Assembly: GCA_017550445.1 (NCBI GenBank)
Contig: JAFZOV010000005.1
Location: 1-53,679, forward strand
DNA length: 53,679 bases
Source of the DNA: Fibrobacter sp.
GTDB taxonomy: Bacteria > Fibrobacterota > Fibrobacteria > Fibrobacterales > Fibrobacteraceae
Direction: 5' to 3'
This document shows positions 7,713-14,955 of this stretch, in pieces. The notes below the pieces were generated by a model. The model had not been told where the DNA came from. It saw nothing but the letters and a program-made list of their open reading frames with translations, and did not search any database. Position numbers and translations under genes: made by a program. Position 1 is the stretch's first letter, and each line of letters opens with the position of its first letter.

Positions 7713-9124
7713 TACTTGTTCCTCCCTTCAAACCATTTCTTGAATGATTCCTCGGTGTAATTGATCCAGCAACCGCCGACCATCTGTATGCGGTCTTCCA
7801 GGGTGTACTTGAGGTTGTTGTAGTCTGTATCCTTGGCGATTAATTGCTTTCTTGCTTTAAGGCCTTCGACTCCGCCTTCCATGTTCCAGTAAATGTCCGT
7901 GGTGAAATTCAGTCTGTGGTTGTTGTGTGAGACGCGTTCCGAGTAGTTTTTGTAGATGAATCCCCATTCCCGTTCCTGTTCGTCGGGGTCTTTTTCCACG
8001 GTAACGCCGTTCATGTCGATGTCGATGGATCTGTATTTTTCATTGGGACCGGCGTCCTTGATAACGCGAAGATCCTTGATGGCCGTTTTCTTAAGCTGGA
8101 CGTTCTTCATGATGGTAGCGTCGTCGTAGTGAATTTCGTTTGTCTTGTCGCTGATGTCTTCGTCGATTTCTCCGTCGCCGTCGTTGTCTTCGCCATCGTA
8201 GAGTTCTTCGTCAACGCAACCGTCGCCGTCGTCGTCAAGAATGTCGCTGTAGCCCAGCTGACCGATAATGATGTTCATGGTTCTGATCTGGCTAGTGGTG
8301 TCATTCTCTTCGACTTCGGTTTCTTGAGAAAGCGCTGAACACATGCCCTTGACGGCATCGTTCTTGGCTTCCTTGGTCAGGTAATCGCTGCCTTCGAAAC
8401 CTTGCAGGTAATCTTCGAACAAAGAGGACATACTTTCCGGATTTTCTTCACAGGTGCTAAAAACTTCGTGGAATGTTTCAACGGTTTCGGCAGGATCGCT
8501 CTTGAAGTCGTTTAGGATCGTCTGCATACTGCAGGCACTATCGCTGAGTGAGGCTCGTTCATTTTTGTCGGCGCACTTGAGAGGCATCTTATTCTTGAGA
8601 ACGAGCATGGTCTTCATCATTTGAATAACCATGTAACCATCAGCGATGTACTTATATGTGATTTTTCCGTCGGTTTTGTTGTTCTTGTCCAGTTCAATAA
8701 ACTGAGCTGCAATCAGGCTGACCGAGTCGATAGCTTCTTTAAGGGGGGCTGCGATAGAATCTGGCAAAGATGCGAACGGAACGGTGGAATTATCTGCTTC
8801 GCGATTTGTATTGACATACTTAAGCAGCGAGAATACGTTTGTTTCTGGGTTCGCGTTAAGCTTACGGTTGAGCACCGATTTCATGAGGCCGAGCCAGGCT
8901 TCGGAGTGGGTGGAGTCGGCTTCGATAGCCTTATTGAAGTATTCTTCGGCTTCGCTATACTCGTTATTACGGAACTTGATGTAGCCTTCGTAGGTGAGGG
9001 CGTCCGCATCGTCATTTTTAATGTTGACATTTTCGGTCGGGTTGAAAATGTTGCACCCGGCAATGCCTAATGCAAGCATGAGCGCCGAAGCCCACAAAAA
9101 TTTGGATTTAAGTACGTTTTTCAT
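7712..9124 (-). CDS. TPR lipoprotein with calcium-type Asp repeats
   Basis: 470 residues. Signal peptide II with lipobox ending at Cys24 (GIAGC). Residues about 43-85 form a TPR-like pair (TYEGYIKFRNNEYSEAEEYF, ADSTHSEAWLGLM). Around residues 295-325 is an acidic stretch (DDDGDGCVDEE, DGEDNDGDGEIDED) resembling thrombospondin type 3 or EF-hand-like calcium loops. The middle is helical with several cysteines. It precedes the barrel gene with a TAATG overlap, so a lipoprotein-barrel pair at the outer membrane is inferred. I do not recognise a named family. Confidence 0.75.
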   Translation of the reverse strand: MKNVLKSKFLWASALMLALGIAGCNIFNPTENVNIKNDDADALTYEGYIKFRNNEYSEAEEYFNKAIEADSTHSEAWLGLMKSVLNRKLNANPETNVFSLLKYVNTNREADNSTVPFASLPDSIAAPLKEAIDSVSLIAAQFIELDKNNKTDGKITYKYIADGYMVIQMMKTMLVLKNKMPLKCADKNERASLSDSACSMQTILNDFKSDPAETVETFHEVFSTCEENPESMSSLFEDYLQGFEGSDYLTKEAKNDAVKGMCSALSQETEVEENDTTSQIRTMNIIIGQLGYSDILDDDGDGCVDEELYDGEDNDGDGEIDEDISDKTNEIHYDDATIMKNVQLKKTAIKDLRVIKDAGPNEKYRSIDIDMNGVTVEKDPDEQEREWGFIYKNYSERVSHNNHRLNFTTDIYWNMEGGVEGLKARKQLIAKDTDYNNLKYTLEDRIQMVGGCWINYTEESFKKWFEGRNK

Positions 9125-9263
9125 TACATTATTCCCATTTTCCTAAAAGATAACATTATTCTTACAAAAAGGATTCTACAATCTGTTTTTTGTGTAGTTT
9201 TTTGGAAATCTTTCGTTTTTTGTGGCTTTTTTGGAGCGCTTTTTCGGATATTGTTAAAATATC

Positions 9264-9271
9264 TATCTTTG
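9264..9271 (+). promoter_or_regulatory. TAnnTTTG -10 element upstream of the Cys-cluster gene
   Basis: TATCTTTG fits the TAnnTTTG consensus of FCB-group housekeeping promoters and ends 4 nt before ATG 9276. No ribosome binding site is present, so the mRNA is probably leaderless. Confidence 0.5.
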
Positions 9272-9275
9272 TGGC

Positions 9276-10052
9276 ATGGAATCTTATCGAGAGTATTTTC
9301 CGACGAAGGCGTTTCGCTTGGCCGAAATGCGTCTTGCAACCCTTTTGAGGGCGGAAAGGGATCGCTTGGACGCCATTGCAGCGTCTTTAGGGCGAGAATC
9401 TGCGATAGGACCGGATAATTTGCTCCAGGAACTCCCCAAGATCAAGGAGTTCACTCGGGAATACCACAGGCTATTCTCTCAGTATCTCGATGCCGTTCTC
9501 CCGCAACAGCCGCGCCCCATCCAGTGCAGGCCTGCTTGCGGAAATTGTTGCCACCACTACCCGATGTCGGTGGAGCCTTTTGAACTCTTGACTTTGTATT
9601 GCGACCTCCGGGGGCGGAATGACCTGTTGGACATTATGGAAGCCTGTCAGGTAAGGTCGTCGCTTTTCAGTAAGTTTTTTGAGGCGAGAAGAACCGAAGG
9701 GGCCGCCCCAGACCAGATGGATTTGGACGATTACGCCGAAGACAAGGCTTTGCACGACTATTTTAGCGCCTGGAATCCTTGTCCGTTTTCTGACAAAAAG
9801 GGCGATTGTACGGTATATCCGTTGCGTCCGGTGTCTTGCCGCATGTATTTTAGCGAGACGGACCCGAAGTTTTGTACGCCGGAGCATTTGCAGACTCCCG
9901 AAAACGATAGCTATATTGTGTATCTGCCCGATAGTATCGAAGATGCTGTGTACGGAATCTCGGAACATTACGCCCTTTTGGATTTGCCGGAAAGCTATTT
10001 TGGCGGACTCTTGGCGGTGAACCGTTTCGAAGGCCTGATTGGCGGTAACTGA
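9276..10052 (+). CDS. YkgJ-family cysteine-cluster protein
   Basis: 258 residues, cytoplasmic. It carries the conserved cysteines of the YkgJ/UPF0153 family, thought to bind zinc or an iron-sulfur centre: CRPACGNCC (C84, C88, C91, C92), then CPFSDKKGDCTVYPLRPVSCRMYF. Residues 1-80 are a helical extension. Family members are poorly characterised. The next gene, a SprT-like protease, starts 2 nt after its stop, so the two are co-transcribed. Confidence 0.88.
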   Translation: MESYREYFPTKAFRLAEMRLATLLRAERDRLDAIAASLGRESAIGPDNLLQELPKIKEFTREYHRLFSQYLDAVLPQQPRPIQCRPACGNCCHHYPMSVEPFELLTLYCDLRGRNDLLDIMEACQVRSSLFSKFFEARRTEGAAPDQMDLDDYAEDKALHDYFSAWNPCPFSDKKGDCTVYPLRPVSCRMYFSETDPKFCTPEHLQTPENDSYIVYLPDSIEDAVYGISEHYALLDLPESYFGGLLAVNRFEGLIGGN

Positions 10053-10054
10053 GA

Positions 10055-10852
10055 ATGAATTTATTTGGAATGCAACTGGACCTGTTCGGGAATAACTCCG
10101 ATGTTCCCGAGAAACCGGCAAAGCCTAAGGTGCCGGCTTCGGTGTCCCAGAATGGCTTGGTGCATTTCAAGTACAATTCCCAGTTAAAGAAGAGTATCCG
10201 TTGTAAGGGGGGAGTGCTGTTTGGCCACCCCGAGGTGATTTTGCCTGCCTATATGAAGGATGCTGAATTTGCTCCGGCCCGTGAACTGGCTGCCGAGTGG
10301 GCAGAACATGCCATTCGACGCAAGACGGCGAAGAACAAGGCTATTCTCAAGGACCTGGTGTCGCGCTTCTGGACGCTGGTGGAGCAGATTCTTTCTGACC
10401 GCGGTGATGAATCTTTGTCGAGCAAGGGTAGGCTTCCGCCTATTAAACCGCAGGGCAAGTACCATAACTTGAACGATGTGCTTGCCGCTATCAACAGTAC
10501 TTATTTTGAAGATAAATTAACTTGCCGTATCACGTGGAGTAACCGCGTAGGGGGCTTAAGCTTCCATTCGGTTCGCCAGGACCCGGTAACGGGCGAGGAA
10601 TTCCACCTGATTAGCATTAGCAAGGGCTACGATGCCGCGAACTGCCCGGAATACGCTGTGGCAGGAGTGGTGTACCATGAGTGCCTGCACATTGCGATTC
10701 CGGTAGAAATCAAGAACGGTAGGCGAGTGGTGCATGGGCGCAACTTTAGGCGTCGCGAACGCCAGTACATCTATTACGATGAATGGATCAAGTGGCATAA
10801 TCAGGTTTTGCCGCAGAATATCCGCAAGATGCGTAGACATGGGGAATTGTAA
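10055..10852 (+). CDS. SprT-like zinc metalloprotease
   Basis: 265 residues, no signal peptide. The SprT-like domain occupies roughly residues 130-255: a LNDVLAAINSTYFEDKLTC opening, then HECLH with H208, E209 and H212 as zinc ligands and catalytic Glu, and a C-terminal RRERQYIYYDEW stretch. The N-terminal 120 residues are basic and unassigned. Eukaryotic Spartan cuts DNA-protein crosslinks; bacterial SprT-like proteins are not well studied, so a repair role is only suggestive. Co-transcribed with the YkgJ-like gene; a family A repeat follows. Confidence 0.85.
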   Translation: MNLFGMQLDLFGNNSDVPEKPAKPKVPASVSQNGLVHFKYNSQLKKSIRCKGGVLFGHPEVILPAYMKDAEFAPARELAAEWAEHAIRRKTAKNKAILKDLVSRFWTLVEQILSDRGDESLSSKGRLPPIKPQGKYHNLNDVLAAINSTYFEDKLTCRITWSNRVGGLSFHSVRQDPVTGEEFHLISISKGYDAANCPEYAVAGVVYHECLHIAIPVEIKNGRRVVHGRNFRRRERQYIYYDEWIKWHNQVLPQNIRKMRRHGEL

Positions 10853-10922
10853 ATTCTGAATTCAGATTTCAGAATTCGGAGTTGAAATGACTCTGAATTC
10901 TGAACTCCGAACTCTGAATTTT
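10852..10922. repeat. Family A repeat, copy 4
   Basis: Inverted arms at 10853-10883 and 10890-10922 built of GAATTC/GAACTC-like units with a very short spacer, so it can fold into a near-continuous hairpin. It separates the SprT-like gene from lysS and creates a spurious upstream in-frame ATG (10887) for lysS. Confidence 0.8.
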
Positions 10923-10958
10923 CTACATTTGTGCCGTAAAATTAACAAGGACCAAATT

Positions 10959-12467
10959 ATGGCAATGCAAGATATGAATGACCAGGTTCAGGCTCGCTTG
11001 GCGAAGCTTGAAAAGTTCAAGGAAATGGGTGTGGAAGCTTATCCGCACAAGTTCAACCGTACGCATGATTCCAAGGTTTTGAAAGAAAATAAGGCTGCCT
11101 TGATGGCTTCTGGCGAAGAAATCGCCTTCGCTGGCCGTGTAGTTCGCTTTAACCGCAAGGGTAAAATGTGCTTTATGCACCTGAAGGACCGCTACGGTCG
11201 CTTGCAGGTGGTGGTCGCCCGTGACGAAGTGGGCGAAGAAAACTACGAAGTCGTGAAGATGACCGACCTCGGTGACTTCATTGGCGTGAATGGTTCCATG
11301 TTCGAAACCCAGACGGGCGAATACTCCGTGCATGTGAAGAAGGTGACCATGCTTTCCAAGGCCGTGCGTCCGCTTCCGGTGGCCAAGGAAAAGGTTGACG
11401 AAAATGGCAACAAGGTCGTGTTCAACGAATTTGCCGACGTGGATACCCGTTACCGCCAGCGTTACATCGACATGGCCTTGAACGACGATGTGAAGGAAGT
11501 ATTCATCAAGCGTTCCAAGATTATGCAGGCTATTCGCGAATACCTCATCGAAAAGGGATTCATCGAAGTCGAAACCCCGACGCTCCAGCCGATTTACGGT
11601 GGTGCAAACGCACGTCCGTTCACCACGCACCACAACGCTTGCGACATGACGCTCTACCTGCGCGTGGCTCCGGAACTTTACCTGAAGCGCTGCATCGTGG
11701 GTGGCATGGAAAAGGTGTTTGAATTCTCCAAGAACTTCCGCAACGAAGGCATGGACCGCACCCATAGCCCGGAATTCACCGGCCTCGAATTTTACGAAGC
11801 CTATGCCGATTACAACGACATGATGGTCCACTTCGAAAACATCTACGAACGCGCTTGTATCGCCGCTAACGGCACTACCAAGATTGACTACCAGGGCAAG
11901 GAAATCGACTTCAAGGCTCCGTGGCCCCGCTACAGCATGATCGAAGCTATTGAAAAGTTCGGCGGTCTCAAGGTCAATGACATGAGCGACGACGAAATTA
12001 AGGCGAAGATGGAAGAACTCGGCGGTCACTTGGACGGCGAATTCAGTCGCGGCCGCGGTATCCTCGAACTGTTCGAGCTCACCGTGGAAGACAAGCTGAT
12101 TCAGCCGACGTTCATCAAGGACATGCCGACCGAAAGTACTCCGCTCTGCAAGAAGCACCGTACCATCGAAGGCCTTATCGAACAGTTCGAGCCGTACGCT
12201 AACGGATGGGAACTGGGTAACGCCTATACCGAACTTAACGACCCCATCCGTCAGCGTGAGCTCCTGGAAGACCAGGTGCGCCGCGGCCGTGGTGGCGAAG
12301 GTGAAACGCACCCGATGGACGAAAACTTCATGCACGCTATCGAAAGCGGCCTGCCGCCTACCGGCGGTGTGGGCTTCGGCATCGACCGTATGGTTATGCT
12401 CCTCACGAACCAGCAGACCATCCGCGATGTGCAGCTCTTCCCGCTCATGAAGCCGGAAACCTGCTAA
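10959..12467 (+). CDS. lysS: Lysine--tRNA ligase, class II
   Basis: Charges tRNA-Lys with lysine in the cytoplasm. 502 residues from ATG 10959, chosen because AAGG at 10947-10950 is properly placed and the longer ORF from 10887 would translate a repeat. N-terminal OB-fold anticodon-binding domain (about 45-150, FAGRVVRFNRKGKMCFMHL), then the class II core with motif 2 (FRNEGMDRTHSPEFT) and motif 3 (GVGFGIDRMVML) near the end. Length and motifs are normal. Confidence 0.97.
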   Translation: MAMQDMNDQVQARLAKLEKFKEMGVEAYPHKFNRTHDSKVLKENKAALMASGEEIAFAGRVVRFNRKGKMCFMHLKDRYGRLQVVVARDEVGEENYEVVKMTDLGDFIGVNGSMFETQTGEYSVHVKKVTMLSKAVRPLPVAKEKVDENGNKVVFNEFADVDTRYRQRYIDMALNDDVKEVFIKRSKIMQAIREYLIEKGFIEVETPTLQPIYGGANARPFTTHHNACDMTLYLRVAPELYLKRCIVGGMEKVFEFSKNFRNEGMDRTHSPEFTGLEFYEAYADYNDMMVHFENIYERACIAANGTTKIDYQGKEIDFKAPWPRYSMIEAIEKFGGLKVNDMSDDEIKAKMEELGGHLDGEFSRGRGILELFELTVEDKLIQPTFIKDMPTESTPLCKKHRTIEGLIEQFEPYANGWELGNAYTELNDPIRQRELLEDQVRRGRGGEGETHPMDENFMHAIESGLPPTGGVGFGIDRMVMLLTNQQTIRDVQLFPLMKPETC

Positions 12468-12469
12468 TT

Positions 12470-12911
12470 AGACGAAAGAACGGACCTTCGGTCCTACAGA
12501 CGAAAGACGAGAGAATTTCAAAGAGAATGTTTGCATACAGAAAATTAAATGTTTATCAAAAAGCCTTGCAATGGGTGTTAGATGTTTATGGTGTATGCAA
12601 AGAATTTCCTGATTGTGAAAAATTCGCTCTGAGTAGTCAAGTTCGACGAGCAGCTGTGTTTGTAACATCAAATATTGCAGAAGGAATGAGTCGAACTTCA
12701 AATAAGGAAGTAATTCATTTTCTTGAAATAAGTTATGGATCTTTGATGGAAGTTCAAAGTCAATTAGAGATATCACAATTGTTGAATTACATTACAAAGG
12801 AAAAATTAGACTTTATAGATTCGAAGACTGAAGAAATCGCAAAGATGTTATCTGGTTTAAAGATTTCAAAAATGCGATAATCTCTCGTCTCTCGTCTCTT
12901 GTCTCTCGTCT
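12470..12911. mobile_element. Family B element carrying a four-helix-bundle gene (IVS-like)
   Basis: Left arm 12470-12517 has AGACGAAAG units around a GGACC-TTC-GGTCC hairpin (12482-12494); right arm 12881-12911 is CTCTCGTCT units. The inner left arm AGACGAAAGACGAGAGA pairs with TCTCTCGTCTCTCGTCT of the right arm at all but one position, so the gene 12527-12880 sits in the loop of a long stem. This is the layout of intervening sequences in 23S rRNA that encode the same protein family, but here it lies between lysS and lolC/E. Confidence 0.7.
12527..12880 (+). CDS. Four-helix-bundle protein (S23/IVP family, TIGR02436 type)
   Basis: 117 residues matching the family pattern: LNVYQKALQWV, EFPDCEKFALSSQVRRAAVFVTSNIAEG, FLEISYGSLMEVQSQL and a final LNYI helix. 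Members form pentameric four-helix bundles and are often encoded inside intervening sequences of 23S rRNA; a relative (Avd) works in diversity-generating retroelements. Molecular function is unknown. Codon use is far more AT-rich than lysS and lolC/E on either side, indicating separate origin. No reverse transcriptase or rRNA is nearby. Confidence 0.9.
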   Translation: MFAYRKLNVYQKALQWVLDVYGVCKEFPDCEKFALSSQVRRAAVFVTSNIAEGMSRTSNKEVIHFLEISYGSLMEVQSQLEISQLLNYITKEKLDFIDSKTEEIAKMLSGLKISKMR

Positions 12912-14162
12912 ATGATTAACAAACTTGAATTATTAATTGCCTGGCGTTACTTAGGGGCTCAACGTAAGAGTCTCTTCGTTTCGCTTATTGGCATTTTTAG
13001 CATGCTGGGAGTGTCCATTGGCGTTTTTGCGCTGGTGGTTGCCCTTGCCGCAGTTAACGGCTTCGAAGAAGAAGTCACCGCCCAGATGATCGGTAAAGAC
13101 GCCCACTTCGAAGTGATGGCTTATAACGGCGAATTCATTGCGCCTTACGATAGCCTCACCAAGGAAGTCCGCGCACGAGATTCACGCGTGGTTGCCTCGT
13201 CCCCCTTTATTATTTACAAGGTGGGGGTGAGTTCCAAGAAGGTGAACGACGGCATTGTCATTTATGGTATCGAAACGGAATCCGCCAAGGGTGTTACCGA
13301 TATCCACAAGTCTATCAAGTGGGGTAATTACTCGGTAGACAGCTTGGAAGATTTGAGCGGGACTCGTCGTCCGGGAATCATCTTGGGTGCGGGCCTTGCC
13401 AATAGGCTTCGTGTGGTGGTCGGCGACAAGTTGGTGTTGCAGACCTTCCAGAGCCCAGATGCCATGGTGTCTAGTGGTGGTCCGAAAATGATGATGTGCG
13501 TGGTGAGCGGCATCTTTGAAACGGGCACTTACGAATATGACGGAAACCTTGCTTACGTGGGTATTCCGGAATTGCAGAAGTTGCTTGGCCTGGGTGACGT
13601 GGTAACTGGAATCCAGTTCCGCCTGAACAATCACTGGCTTGCCGGTGAAGCGGTGGATAGCCTTGCCTCTTGGCTTGGTTACCCCTACTACGCCATGGAC
13701 TGGAAGACTAAAAATATTACGCTTCTCAAGTGGATGAACTACGAAAAGTTCATTGTGGCGGCGGTAATCTGCCTCATTATTCTGGTGGCTGCATTCAACA
13801 TCATCAGTTCCCTGATTATGGTGGTCATCGACAAGACCAAGGAAATCGGAATCCTTCGCAGCATGGGCTTTAGCAAGGCTGGCATTATGCGCGTCTTTAT
13901 GCTCATGGGTAGTTTTATCGGCGTGGGTGGAACCATTGTGGGTGGCTCCATCGGCTTGGTGCTCTGCAAGCTGCAAGAGGCTTACCACTTTATCAAGCTC
14001 CCGGGTGATGTCTACGTGATTCCGTACTTCCCGATTTCGGTGCATTTTATTGACGTGATTTTGATTTTTGTAATCGGCATTGCGCTTTGCGTGGCGGCGA
14101 CCTTGCTGCCTGCATGGAAGGCGAGCCGTCTCGATCCGGTGGGGGCCATTAGACATGAGTGA
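12912..14162 (+). CDS. Lipoprotein-releasing ABC transporter permease, LolC/LolE family
   Basis: 416 residues. Extracts outer-membrane lipoproteins from the inner membrane and hands them to LolA. One N-terminal membrane helix (about 20-45) follows the family opening LLIAWRYLGAQRKSLFVSLIG; a large periplasmic domain covers about 46-275; three helices follow (about 280-305, 325-350, 375-400) with the coupling sequence KTKEIGILRSMGFSK. Only one permease gene is present, so it may act as a LolCE/LolF-type homodimer or pair with a partner elsewhere. The start abuts the right arm of the family B element. LolD follows at 14267. Confidence 0.9.
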   Translation: MINKLELLIAWRYLGAQRKSLFVSLIGIFSMLGVSIGVFALVVALAAVNGFEEEVTAQMIGKDAHFEVMAYNGEFIAPYDSLTKEVRARDSRVVASSPFIIYKVGVSSKKVNDGIVIYGIETESAKGVTDIHKSIKWGNYSVDSLEDLSGTRRPGIILGAGLANRLRVVVGDKLVLQTFQSPDAMVSSGGPKMMMCVVSGIFETGTYEYDGNLAYVGIPELQKLLGLGDVVTGIQFRLNNHWLAGEAVDSLASWLGYPYYAMDWKTKNITLLKWMNYEKFIVAAVICLIILVAAFNIISSLIMVVIDKTKEIGILRSMGFSKAGIMRVFMLMGSFIGVGGTIVGGSIGLVLCKLQEAYHFIKLPGDVYVIPYFPISVHFIDVILIFVIGIALCVAATLLPAWKASRLDPVGAIRHE

Positions 14163-14164
14163 TT

Positions 14165-14254
14165 TAGACGAAAGAACGCTCGTAAACTCGCTACAGACGA
14201 AAGACGAAAGAATTATTCTTTATCTCTCGTCTCTCGTCTCTCGTCTCTTGTCTA
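14165..14254. repeat. Family B repeat, copy 2 (non-coding)
   Basis: Left part starts AGACGAAAG and repeats AGACGAAAGACGAAAG at 14194-14209; right part 14222-14254 is CTCTCGTCT units. The central hairpin is degenerate compared with copies 1 and 3. It separates lolC/E from lolD without carrying a gene. Confidence 0.78.
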
Positions 14255-14266
14255 TTGGAGTTTTTT

Positions 14267-14941
14267 ATGTCTGAGTCGTTACTACAAACCATCGACCTTC
14301 GTCGTGAATTTTCCGAGACGGGCGAAAAGCTTGAAATCCTCAAGGGCGTGAACTTCTCCATGGAAGAAGGCGAACTTGTGGCACTCACGGGCTCTTCGGG
14401 TTCGGGTAAGTCCACCTTCTTGAATCTGGTGGGAATGCTCGATACGCCGACCTCTGGCGAAATCCTTTTTAAGGGCAAGGCTCTTTCCAAGTTCAACGAT
14501 GCCGAACGCGACCGTTACCATCGTGTGCAGGTGGGATTCGTGTTCCAGTTTCATCACTTGTTGAGCGAATTTACGGCGATTGAAAACGTTTGCGTGCCGG
14601 GCCGAGTTCTTGGGACCTCTGAAAAGGAATGTCGCGAACGTGCCGCGATGCTTTTGGAAACGGTGGGACTCAAGGATCGCCTTAAGCATTTGCCTCGCGA
14701 ACTCAGCGGCGGTGAACGTCAGCGTGTGGCGATTGCGCGTGCGCTTATGAACCATCCGGATTTGGTGCTGGCTGACGAACCGAGCGGTAACTTGGACGAA
14801 GCCAATTCCGCAATGTTGAACGAATTGATTGGTGAACTCAACGAAAAGTTTAATCAGGCTTTCTTGATTGTGACGCACGATGAAAAATTGGCTAGTTTTG
14901 CAAAACGCCGTGTGGTAATGCACGGTGGCGTCATTCAATAG
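14267..14941 (+). CDS. lolD: Lipoprotein-releasing ABC transporter ATPase LolD
   Basis: 224 residues from ATG 14267, selected because GGAG at 14257-14260 is well placed; a TTG at 14255 would overlap that site. ATPase of the Lol machine with complete motifs: Walker A GSSGSGKST, signature LSGGERQRVAIARAL, Walker B LVLADEPSGNLD, and a switch histidine in VTHDE. It powers the permease encoded upstream. Confidence 0.95.
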   Translation: MSESLLQTIDLRREFSETGEKLEILKGVNFSMEEGELVALTGSSGSGKSTFLNLVGMLDTPTSGEILFKGKALSKFNDAERDRYHRVQVGFVFQFHHLLSEFTAIENVCVPGRVLGTSEKECRERAAMLLETVGLKDRLKHLPRELSGGERQRVAIARALMNHPDLVLADEPSGNLDEANSAMLNELIGELNEKFNQAFLIVTHDEKLASFAKRRVVMHGGVIQ

Positions 14942-14955
14942 CTTAAGGAGAAAAT

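Noticed and set aside
10887..10958. Upstream lysS start at 10887
   Set aside because: It would translate a family A repeat arm; ATG 10959 has a ribosome site and the normal N-terminus.
12527..12880. Diversity-generating retroelement accessory protein (Avd)
   Set aside because: No reverse transcriptase, template repeat or variable target gene is nearby; the general S23/IVP assignment fits better.
12881..12911. CRISPR-like array from the tandem CTCTCGTCT units
   Set aside because: Units are directly adjacent with no spacers, and no cas genes exist in the window.
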